Source: DASVSE01 sp036399715 (GTDB lineage: Bacteria; Bacteroidota; Rhodothermia; Rhodothermales; Rubricoccaceae). Taken from it: DNA of 5,747 nucleotides. Below the pieces are notes generated by a model that saw only the letters and a program-made list of their open reading frames with translations, searched no databases and was not told the DNA's origin. Location of the stretch: contig DASWMO010000067.1 in NCBI GenBank assembly GCA_036399715.1, positions 1-5,747 of the forward strand, read 5' to 3'. This document shows positions 1-5,680 of this stretch, in pieces. Both the position numbers and the translations under genes were made by a program. How positions within the stretch are numbered: position 1 is the first letter of the stretch; every line of letters begins with the position of its first letter.

Positions 1-650
1 GCGGCGGCGGCGACGAGCCGGTCGAGGTCGGCGGCGAGCAGGTCGGGCGCGGCCGGGTCGAGGCCTGCCGACCGCACGGCGGCATCGGCGAGGCGGGGCG
101 GGAGGAGCGGCGCTGCCGTCCGCAGCGCCTGCCCGACGGACTTCGACAGCGCGGGCCAGCGGTCGCGGATGGCGTCCGGCGTCCGCGGGTCGGCCGCAGC
201 GCGGGGCTCGGGAACGGGCGCGTCCTCCCAGTCGGCCGGGCGCAGGAACGCCTCGCGGACGTAGCCGGCGGGCTTCCGGCGCGTCGGACGGGCGAGCCAG
301 AGCACGTTCGGGCGCGACCCGAAGAGGAGGACGGCGACGGCGTCGCCCGAGTCGAGGTCGAGAAAGAGGAAGCGGTCGCGGTCGGCCGCGCGGACGCCGG
401 CGACGGTGTGGCCGTGAAGGCCGTCGAACACGTCGGCCGTGTTACGCTTCTGCCGGCCCGTGCCCTCGGTGCGGAAGAGGAGCGGCAGGGCCGGGTCGCA
501 CAGCACGCGGACGGTCGAGGACGTGCCGTCCGGGAGGTCGAGCGCGAGGCTGATCTCGCCGCGGCTCTGCGACCACGCGCCCGTGAAGCGGCCGCCGCGG
601 AGGGCGTCGTGCCAGTCGGCGGCGAGGGCGCGGAGGGTGAACCAGTCCAT
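1..650 (-). CDS. NFACT/RqcH-like protein, N-terminal part (runs off left edge)
   Basis: The first 216 codons of a leftward gene that continues past the left edge. The translation starts MDWFTLRALA and fits the N-terminal NFACT-N (fibronectin-binding protein A / RqcH) domain: a W-H-x-L-x-G-G opening near residues 13-20, a beta strand with ISLALDLPDG (33-42), then a DRFLFLDLDSG segment (92-102) followed by LLFGSRPNVLWL (108-119), the family's 'lfG...N..L' signature. Around 167-199, ALSKSVG and RSAGLDPAA resemble the helical part of the domain. Family members bind stalled 60S/50S-tRNA complexes in ribosome quality control, and bacterial RqcH adds C-terminal alanine tails; that role here is inferred. 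The catalytic and RNA-binding C-terminal parts lie outside the window. An in-frame TGA at 675-677 with no ATG in between makes ATG at 650 the only good start. Upstream neighbour ends 30 bases away on the same strand, so co-transcription is plausible. Confidence 0.8.
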   Translation of the reverse strand, partial: MDWFTLRALAADWHDALRGGRFTGAWSQSRGEISLALDLPDGTSSTVRVLCDPALPLLFRTEGTGRQKRNTADVFDGLHGHTVAGVRAADRDRFLFLDLDSGDAVAVLLFGSRPNVLWLARPTRRKPAGYVREAFLRPADWEDAPVPEPRAAADPRTPDAIRDRWPALSKSVGQALRTAAPLLPPRLADAAVRSAGLDPAAPDLLAADLDRLVAAA

Positions 651-680
651 CCGCCCAAGGTCGCCCCATGTGAGTCAGTC

Positions 681-1133
681 TTAGCCGCCAGCGTACACCG
701 ATCCTCCCGGACAGCAATAGTCGTCTCGGGAGGGCGGGTCGATCCCGTCACCGAGTATGACTCGTGACGCAAATGGGCTGTTGTTGATCAGCGGGGGTGT
801 GTAACACAGAATGACGCACTCTGAATGCCCGATGACAAGAGTGAAATTCAGCTGCCGGGTCGCGCCCGCGTTGACGTCGACCGCTTGGACGGCCTGGGAC
901 TGGTAGCCCGAGTATGAGGCCGTGACAGTGTAGCTGCCAACCGTAACACCGATGATCCGGTAGTTGCCGTCGATGTCCGTCGCCGCGCCAAGCGTCGTGC
1001 CGTCGATCCGAACGTTCGCGCCGATGACGGCCGTGGCGCTGTCGGCTTCGAAGACGGTCCCGGCAATCGTGCCGGTGCCCTGCGCCGAGGCGGCGAGCGG
1101 GGCCAGGAGAGCGAGCATCAGGACGAGGCGCAT
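681..1133 (-). CDS. Exported CarboxypepD_reg-like domain protein with Cys-rich tail
   Basis: A 150-residue leftward gene. Residues 1-17 (MRLVLMLALLAPLAASA) form a signal peptide with probable cleavage before Q18. Residues 20-100 are a carboxypeptidase-regulatory-like beta-sandwich: GTIAGTVFEADS, then IGANVRIDGTTLGAATDIDG (38-57), NYRIIGVTVGSYTV, SYSGYQSQ. This domain usually precedes a TonB-dependent receptor plug or sits on outer-membrane and secreted proteins of Bacteroidota. Here only about 50 residues follow, holding C106, C110, C140 and C141 and a PPLIN...SRD...GGSVY pattern that resembles the start of a SusC-type plug, after which a TAA stop ends the frame. The longer frame from 1271 adds 46 residues ahead of the signal peptide and overlaps the preceding gene, so ATG at 1133 was chosen. 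The protein may be a free-standing envelope protein or a remnant of a receptor. The domain call is firm; the function is unknown. Confidence 0.8.
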   Translation of the reverse strand: MRLVLMLALLAPLAASAQGTGTIAGTVFEADSATAVIGANVRIDGTTLGAATDIDGNYRIIGVTVGSYTVTASYSGYQSQAVQAVDVNAGATRQLNFTLVIGHSECVILCYTPPLINNSPFASRVILGDGIDPPSRDDYCCPGGSVYAGG

Positions 1134-1215
1134 CGGGACGGAGACGAGTGGGTCGCTCAATGAACGCCGCCCGACCGCCCCGTTCCATCCCCGAGCGAAT
1201 GCCCTGTCCCGATTG

Positions 1216-2649
1216 TCAGGGGACCTGGCGGGCGAGGCAGGCGCCGATGCGCTCGGCGAGGCGGTCCGCAAGGCGGTCGCGGAGTTCGGTCACGAGGCGG
1301 CCGTACGTCCGGTCGCGCGTGGCGGCGCTGAAGAGGTCGCGCTCGGCGTCCGAGAGGCGGAGCGCGTCCCGCTCGGCCGTCATCGCCGTCGCGGTGTCGT
1401 AGCGCTCGGAGACCGTCACCGTCGGCGCCGCGTCGTCGCAGGCGATGCGCCGGCCCGAAGCATCGGCCGCGACGACGGTCGCGCGGGCGCGGAGCGTCAT
1501 CTCGGTCGTCGTGCGGACGCCTGCGACGGCGGCGGCTCCGTCGCGGCGCGGGAAGGTCACGTCGCGGCGGGCCGTCTCGGCCTCAGTAAACGCGAAGCCG
1601 TCGAGTTCCGCGAAGACGCCGATGTCGGCGTCGAGGCGGCGCGTGAGGTCGGCGAGCAGGCGCGGGTTGCCCGAGAGGTCGGCCCGCGACTGGCGGAGCG
1701 CGCTCCGTGCCTCGGCGGGATCGACCAGAAAGAGGAACGGCGCGGGCTGCGCGAGGCGGTCGTCGAGCAGCACGTCCGAGACGTCGCGCAGGAAGCCGTC
1801 CGGGAAGGCGTCGCCGACGGGCGTCCGCGGCGTGTCGGTGGGGAAGACGGCGACGACGAGCGTGCCGGCGTCGAGGACGGCCGCGCGGAGGCCGGCGAGG
1901 TCCCCTGCGAGCGCCGAGCCGGGCGGTGCGAGCGCGAGCGCGGCGTCGGCGTGGGCGAGGGCGCTGCGGAAGCGGCCGGTGGCGAGGTCGGCGTCAGCCC
2001 AGGCGGCGAGAGTCGTTCGCGCGGCGGCGTCGAGGTCGCGCTGGCGGTCGGGCGTCGGGCGGTAGCGGCGGGCGCGGTCCAGCAGGGCGAGGCCGGCGGC
2101 GAACTCGCCCGCCTCGGCGCGGGCCTGCCCGGCGTCGAACAGGGTGGTCACCGACGCGAGGTCGAGGTCGCGGGCGCGCTCGGCACTGGGACGGAAGGTG
2201 CGGGCGCGGTCGTAGAAGGCGACGGCCTGGTCCGCGTCGCCCTGAGCGGCCTGCGCGTCGCCCGCCTCGGCGAGCCCGTCGACGGCGGCGGCACAGGCAG
2301 CCCGCACGTCGGCGTCGAACGTCGCCGGCCGCTCCAGGCTCACGCCGACGGCCGCGGCGTCGCGGACGAGCGCCTCGGCGGCGAGCCACTCGGTTGCCGC
2401 CTCCGAGCGCGTGCCGGCTGCGCCCGCCTGTGCGATGCGCCGGGCGACGGCCTCGCGTCCGGCGACGCCGAGCCGGCCGCGCGCGTTGGGCAGGCTGCCA
2501 TCGCGGCGCAGGGCGTCGGCGTAGGCGCGGGCGGCGGCGTCGAGGTCGCCCGACGTTTCGAGCGCCATCGCGTCCGTGTAGACGCCCTGCGCGCTTTTGC
2601 AGGCGGGGAGGACGGCGAGCGCGAGCAGGAGGAGGAGCGAACGGGTCAT
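1216..2649 (-). CDS. TPR lipoprotein with CsgG/TolB-like C-terminal domain
   Basis: A 477-residue lipoprotein. The start at ATG 2649 gives MTRS, a leucine-rich core and the lipobox LPAC with C17 as the lipidated residue; an ATG seven codons upstream would only lengthen the n-region. Residues 22-260 are alpha-helical with TPR-like repeats, clearest at 32-60 (SGDLDAAARAYADALRRD), 125-155 (GDADQAVAFYDRARTFRP), 169-199 (GEFAAGLALLDRARRYRP) and 215-242. Residues 262-350 switch to alternating strand and helix: TLVVAVFPTDT, a GDAFPDGFLRDVSDVL helix, FLFLVDPAEARSAL, and LDADIGVFAELDGF, the order seen in CsgG, FlgO and LpoB-type domains (a strand, a helix, a 'vvdr' strand, then 'ga+ viG.v'). The rest, 380-477, has strands (TLRARATVVAADASGRRI) and a final amphipathic helix. 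An outer-membrane-associated or periplasmic scaffold role is inferred. It sits 78 bases after the methyltransferase gene and 82 bases before the next gene. The family is not identified. Confidence 0.85.
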   Translation of the reverse strand: MTRSLLLLLALAVLPACKSAQGVYTDAMALETSGDLDAAARAYADALRRDGSLPNARGRLGVAGREAVARRIAQAGAAGTRSEAATEWLAAEALVRDAAAVGVSLERPATFDADVRAACAAAVDGLAEAGDAQAAQGDADQAVAFYDRARTFRPSAERARDLDLASVTTLFDAGQARAEAGEFAAGLALLDRARRYRPTPDRQRDLDAAARTTLAAWADADLATGRFRSALAHADAALALAPPGSALAGDLAGLRAAVLDAGTLVVAVFPTDTPRTPVGDAFPDGFLRDVSDVLLDDRLAQPAPFLFLVDPAEARSALRQSRADLSGNPRLLADLTRRLDADIGVFAELDGFAFTEAETARRDVTFPRRDGAAAVAGVRTTTEMTLRARATVVAADASGRRIACDDAAPTVTVSERYDTATAMTAERDALRLSDAERDLFSAATRDRTYGRLVTELRDRLADRLAERIGACLARQVP

Positions 2650-2727
2650 GGCCGGGGCGGAAGACGACACAGGGCGCGCAGAGCAGCGCGTTTCCGGATA
2701 GCCGCCGCGAGGCGCCCGCGGGTGACG

Positions 2728-3477
2728 CTAGCCGAGCGCGCGGCGCAAGATCGGCCCCGGATGCTGCACGGCGCGCACGGTGAGGTGCGCGACGAGCGTC
2801 GCCTGCTCCTCGGGCGAGAGGTCGCCCGCACGGCCGGTCCGCGCGCGGCGGTCCGCGCGGGCGTGGAACAGCACGAGTGCGGCCGCGACGGAGACGTTGT
2901 AGCTCTCGACGAAGCCGTCCATGGGCAGCATCAGCGCGGCGTCGGCCTGCGCGCGGAAGGCGGGCGACGGGCCCGAACGCTCGTTGCCGAGCACGAGGAC
3001 GGTCGGGACGGAGAAGTCGTAGGACTCGACGGGCACGGCGCCCGCGGCGACGTCGAGCGTCGCGACGGCGAAGCCGCGCGCGCGCGCATCGGCGAGGTAT
3101 GCCTCGGGCGTCGGCCACGCCTCGACGGCGAGCCACGCCGCGGCCCCGCGGCTCGCGCGGCGCGCCGAGCGGACCGTCTCGGGGTCAGGTCCAGCAGCCG
3201 GGGCAGCCTCGGCAATCTCCGCCGCCTCGCCACCCAGACCGACGAGGTGCGCGGCGCCGTAGCCGAGTCCCTCGGCGCTCCTCAGGACCGCGTGGACGTT
3301 GCCGGCGTCGGTCAGGCCATCCAGCACGGGCACGATGCCGTATGTCCGCGCCGCCGCGACAGCCTCCAGCCGCGCTTGCCGCGCGGCGCTGACGTACGGG
3401 GCGAGGACGCGGCGCACGTCGGCGGCGGCGTACGGGCAGCCGTCCACGGTGACCGTGTCGGTGTAGGGAAATGGCAT
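2728..3477 (-). CDS. SpoU-family (TrmH-like) RNA 2'-O-ribose methyltransferase
   Basis: A 249-residue enzyme that methylates a ribose 2'-hydroxyl in tRNA or rRNA using S-adenosylmethionine, in the cytoplasm. All three SpoU motifs of the trefoil-knot fold are present: motif 1 VLDGLTDAGNVHAVLRSAEG (51-70) with N60 and the catalytic R66, motif 2 VLVLGNERSG (160-169) with the G-N-E core, and motif 3 LPMDGFVESYNVSVAAAL (184-201) with S192, N194 and the V-S-V-A run. The short helix before motif 1 (RQARLEAVAAARTYG) and the tail (DLSPEEQATLV) resemble the TrmH (tRNA Gm18) subfamily more than RlmB or TrmL, which would carry an L30-like or no N-terminal domain. The substrate cannot be fixed from the sequence. 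ATG 3477 was chosen over TTG 3492, which adds five residues (MILPP). It is the first gene of the leftward block and is divergent from the lipoprotein gene at 3568. Confidence 0.9.
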   Translation of the reverse strand: MPFPYTDTVTVDGCPYAAADVRRVLAPYVSAARQARLEAVAAARTYGIVPVLDGLTDAGNVHAVLRSAEGLGYGAAHLVGLGGEAAEIAEAAPAAGPDPETVRSARRASRGAAAWLAVEAWPTPEAYLADARARGFAVATLDVAAGAVPVESYDFSVPTVLVLGNERSGPSPAFRAQADAALMLPMDGFVESYNVSVAAALVLFHARADRRARTGRAGDLSPEEQATLVAHLTVRAVQHPGPILRRALG

Positions 3478-3518
3478 CGGCGGGAGTATCAATCGTGAGA
3501 CGGGAAGAAACGCCGGCC

Positions 3519-3537
3519 CGGCACGTCATCCGTGCCG
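3519..3537. promoter_or_regulatory. Dyad symmetry in divergent promoter region
   Basis: CGGCACG and CGTGCCG are perfect 7-base inverted arms around a 5-base centre (TCATC). The dyad lies in the middle of the 90-base spacer between the divergent methyltransferase and lipoprotein genes, where an operator or overlapping promoters would be expected. A palindromic CGCCGCGGCG follows at 3541-3550 but is unremarkable at this GC content. No convincing -33/-7 promoter pair was seen in either direction, so the regulatory reading is a guess. Confidence 0.25.
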
Positions 3538-3567
3538 CCGCGCCGCGGCGTCCCGTAGCTTCCGGCC

Positions 3568-4329
3568 ATGACCCGACCGATCCTGGCCCTCGCGGCCCTC
3601 CTCGCCCTGCTCGGCGCCTGCGCCCAGCCGCCCGACACCACGGCCGCGCTGCTCGAGCGCATGCTCGCCCGCTACGACAGCAACCGCGGCGCCATCGGCG
3701 GCTTCGTCGCGACCGGCGGCGGCGCCGAGGCGACGCACGGCGCCCTCCCGGACAGCGTCGCGGCGCTGGAGCTGCCCCAGATCGCCCCGGCCGGCACAGC
3801 GCCGCCGGACCCGCAGCTCGTCGCGCTCCTCATGCAGCAGGTGCCCAACGTGCGCTTGCTCGCCGACACGCTCCGCGCGGCCGAGATGGAGGGCCCGCGC
3901 GACCTCCGCGGCAACCGCGTCTACATCCTCACCCGCCCGGCGACGGCGCCCGGCACGCCGACGCTCTACGTCGTCGTGGACGCCGAGACGTTCGACGTGC
4001 GCGAGATCGAACAGTCCGTCGCGCCGGACTCGCTGGAGCGGCCGCTCGTGTCGCGCCTCGTCTACGACGACTTCCGGACCGTCGACGGCTTCACGGCGCC
4101 GTTCCGGGTCCGCCAGATCAACGAGGGCGTGGACCAGCTCATCCCGCAGACCGAGCGGATCGTCCGAGGGGGGCAGGCGAGCGTCGCGCGCGGGCAGGTG
4201 GAGCAGATGCCAGCCGGCCCCGAGCGGGAGGCGCGCCGCACGGCTCTGGACCGCGATATCCGGCTGTACACGCGCGGCGAGCAGGAAACGGACCTCCGGA
4301 TCGAGCGCCTGCGCGTGGTCCCGCGCTGA
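3568..4329 (+). CDS. LolA-like (outer-membrane lipoprotein-sorting type) lipoprotein
   Basis: A 253-residue predicted lipoprotein. MTRPILALAALLALLGAC gives a short positive n-region, a hydrophobic core and the lipobox LGAC, with C18 as the modified residue. After a helical start (LLERMLARYDSN, 28-39) the middle holds a strand pair, NRVYILTRPATAPGTPTLYV (116-135), and VDAETFDVREIEQS (137-150), followed by RLVYDDFRTVDGFTAPFRVR (163-182). That order, 'stored value - how it was derived - ysDyr.vdG...Pf.v', is typical of LolA/LolB/RseB-like half-barrels that bind lipids or acylated lipoproteins. The C-terminal part (210-253) is charged and ends in a strand (LRIERLRVVPR). LolA itself is a soluble periplasmic carrier; a lipid-anchored relative would stay on a membrane, more like LolB or RseB. 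The family assignment rests on pattern only. No Shine-Dalgarno precedes the ATG. The next gene on this strand starts 133 bases later and appears to have its own promoter. Confidence 0.8.
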   Translation: MTRPILALAALLALLGACAQPPDTTAALLERMLARYDSNRGAIGGFVATGGGAEATHGALPDSVAALELPQIAPAGTAPPDPQLVALLMQQVPNVRLLADTLRAAEMEGPRDLRGNRVYILTRPATAPGTPTLYVVVDAETFDVREIEQSVAPDSLERPLVSRLVYDDFRTVDGFTAPFRVRQINEGVDQLIPQTERIVRGGQASVARGQVEQMPAGPEREARRTALDRDIRLYTRGEQETDLRIERLRVVPR

Positions 4330-4378
4330 CGGCGGCCGGGGCGGGGAACCATCGGCGTCCATGGCGGGTGAAGTGCCC

Positions 4379-4410
4379 CTTGGCCTACGCCCTAACCCGG
4401 CGTATCCTTG
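4379..4410 (+). promoter_or_regulatory. Candidate Bacteroidota-type -33/-7 promoter
   Basis: CTTG at 4379-4382 and TATCCTTG at 4403-4410 are 20 bases apart and resemble the Bacteroidota vegetative promoter (TTTG, about 19-20 bases, TAnnTTTG), with one mismatch in each element. It lies 53 bases upstream of the T9SS cargo start, in the only AT-richer patch of this spacer. Start of transcription would fall near 4415-4418, at the edge of the 12-base tandem repeat. Chance matches to such a loose pattern are common. Confidence 0.35.
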
Positions 4411-4415
4411 TCCCT

Positions 4416-4439
4416 CGGCCGCATGTGCGGCCGCATGTG
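4416..4439. repeat. Perfect 12-base tandem duplication forming a palindrome
   Basis: CGGCCGCATGTG occurs twice with no gap (4416-4427 and 4428-4439). Because each copy starts with the palindrome CGGCCG, the first copy plus the start of the second also forms an inverted repeat: CGGCCGCA and TGCGGCCG around TG at 4416-4433. In RNA this would fold as a 7-pair stem (4416-4422 with 4427-4433) closed by an AUGU loop. It sits 23 bases upstream of the cargo start codon, in the probable 5' untranslated leader. It is not followed by a T-run, so it is not an intrinsic terminator for the lipoprotein gene. Confidence 0.6.
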
Positions 4440-4462
4440 ACCTCTCCCCCATCCCCACCCTC

Positions 4463-5608
4463 ATGATCTCGTTCCGCTACGCCGCGCTCGCGCTTCTCGT
4501 GACCGCCGCGCCCGCCATGGCGCAGGACCTCCAGGTGGACTTCGCGCCCTACGCCGGCACGGAATCCGCCTCGCCCGAGTCCCTCGTCCTGACGGACTCG
4601 ATCTACTACGACTCTGGCGACAACAACACCACGTTCACGATCGGCTTCGGCTTCCCGGGAAGCCAAACCAATCCTGGCGACCCGGGTGAGTTTCGCGCCT
4701 CCCGTTACGTCCCTGCCGTGACGTATACCGTCCCGGCAACGCGCACGACGCCCTTCGCCCTGACGGGCATGCGCCTGCGCTACCGAACGGCCTCGGTTTC
4801 GGCGTTCAACTCCGCGCCGCCGCGCGTCCTCTACACGGCCGACGCCAACCCGGTCTACGCCGTCTTCCCGGGGTCGACGATCCCGATTGCGCAGGACGAC
4901 AGCCTCGACGCCCCCGGCGCAGTTGCGACGGGCACGCTGCCGTACTCGACCGCTCTCTCGGCACCCGCTACGCAGGACGGCTACCGTTCGCCGATCCCCC
5001 AGCAGTTCTTCATCAGCTTCATCCCGGCCGGCCAGACGACGGTCCCAGCGGGCCTCATCTTCCAGCCCGGGCAGTCGTTCACGATCCGTCTGCAGTTCTT
5101 CAACGTCCCGTACCCGATGTCGGTTGAAGCCGGTTCAAGCGCCGCCTTCGCGAACCGGAGCTTCTCGCTCGCCTTCACGGCGGCCAACCCGAACGGGATC
5201 TATCAGACCCTCGACCTCCTCGGCTATGCTGGCCCGAACGTCGCCGACACGACGACGCCGGACGGCATCCAGGACCAGTGGTTCATGCGCGCCCTCTCGG
5301 ACAACGCCTTCGCTCCGTCGGCGGGTGAGGATGGTGCCGCGAACCGCGCCGTCGCGCTCGGCCAGCCGTACCCGAACCCGGCCAGCGGCATCGTCGAGCT
5401 TCCGTTCGCGCTCCGCGACGCCGGTGCAGCGTCGATCTCGGTCTACGACGTGACCGGCCGCGAGGTCGCCGTGGTCGCCAACCAGACGTTTGCGTCCGGT
5501 GGCCAGTCCGTCCAGTTCGACGCGTCGGCCCTCTCGGCCGGCGTCTACGTCGTCGTCCTCCAGGCGAACGGCGAGCGCTCGACGCAGCGCCTCTCGGTCG
5601 TCCGCTAA
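4463..5608 (+). CDS. Secreted protein with C-terminal T9SS type A sorting domain
   Basis: A 381-residue exported protein. MISFRYAALALLVTAAPAMAQ is a Sec signal peptide with likely cleavage after A20 (AMA-Q). The mature part (about 22-290) is predicted beta-rich and full of Thr, Ser, Pro, Gly and Asn, with no recognised catalytic motif and no cysteines, as expected for an extracellular bacterial surface protein. The C-terminal 80 residues (302-381) are a classic type IX secretion sorting domain: PYPNPASG, IVELPFALRDAG, ASISVYDVTGREVAVV, FDASALSAGVYVVVLQANG and the final QRLSVVR strand. In Bacteroidota this Ig-like domain guides the protein through the outer-membrane T9SS, after which it is usually cleaved and the cargo released or attached to the surface. 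Starts upstream in the same frame (from 4361) would add 34 residues in front of the signal peptide, so ATG 4463 is preferred. The function of the mature region is unknown. Confidence 0.88.
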   Translation: MISFRYAALALLVTAAPAMAQDLQVDFAPYAGTESASPESLVLTDSIYYDSGDNNTTFTIGFGFPGSQTNPGDPGEFRASRYVPAVTYTVPATRTTPFALTGMRLRYRTASVSAFNSAPPRVLYTADANPVYAVFPGSTIPIAQDDSLDAPGAVATGTLPYSTALSAPATQDGYRSPIPQQFFISFIPAGQTTVPAGLIFQPGQSFTIRLQFFNVPYPMSVEAGSSAAFANRSFSLAFTAANPNGIYQTLDLLGYAGPNVADTTTPDGIQDQWFMRALSDNAFAPSAGEDGAANRAVALGQPYPNPASGIVELPFALRDAGAASISVYDVTGREVAVVANQTFASGGQSVQFDASALSAGVYVVVLQANGERSTQRLSVVR

Positions 5609-5641
5609 GCGGATCGTCTGCTCCGGCAGACCGTTTCTCAG

Positions 5642-5680
5642 CGCCGGGCCCCTACCGATGGTGGGGGCCCGGCGTTCGGT
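5642..5680 (+). terminator. Intrinsic-type terminator hairpin after the T9SS cargo gene
   Basis: CGCCGGGCCCC (5642-5652) and GGGGCCCGGCG (5664-5674) are perfect complementary 11-base arms. The pairing extends inward through T-G, A-T, C-G and C-G to a 3-base GAT loop, giving a 15-pair stem. It is followed by TTCGGTTT, a weak T-rich trailer. It begins 33 bases after the cargo stop codon and lies between two convergent genes, so it may stop transcription from both sides, though there is no T-run on the leftward side. Confidence 0.75.

Noticed and set aside
1134..1215. Possible promoter or terminator between the TPR lipoprotein and the CarboxypepD_reg gene
   Set aside because: I found no stem followed by a T-run and no -33/-7 pair close to the Bacteroidota consensus in these 82 bases.
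2650..2727. Small inverted repeat (CGCGC/GCGCG, 5-base arms) between the methyltransferase and TPR lipoprotein genes
   Set aside because: Five-base GC-only arms are expected by chance at this GC content, and no T-run follows.
1707..2783. A 358-residue Arg-rich plus-strand frame, and the matching 380-residue minus-strand frame at 1994-3136
   Set aside because: Both are Arg/Pro/Ala-rich out-of-frame shadows over the TPR lipoprotein and methyltransferase genes, and neither has a recognisable domain.
964..3498. An 844-residue open frame on the plus strand
   Set aside because: It lies antisense to three well-supported leftward genes, is extremely Arg-, Gly- and Ala-rich, has no domain or signal features, and its openness follows from the strong GC bias at third positions of the opposite strand.
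4423..4440. A five-codon leader frame (MCGRM, then TGA) made by the tandem repeat
   Set aside because: Two ATGs fall out of the duplicated CATGTG by chance, there is no ribosome-binding context, and such tiny frames are too common to support a leader peptide.
4361..4462. N-terminal extension of 34 residues to the T9SS cargo
   Set aside because: It would place extra residues, including four cysteines, ahead of a perfect Sec signal peptide and covers the candidate promoter and tandem repeat.
3471..4466. A 331-residue plus-strand frame and a 312-residue minus-strand frame (3526-4464) over the LolA-like gene
   Set aside because: Only the frame starting at 3568 has a lipobox, normal amino-acid composition and G/C-ending codons; the other two are shadows.
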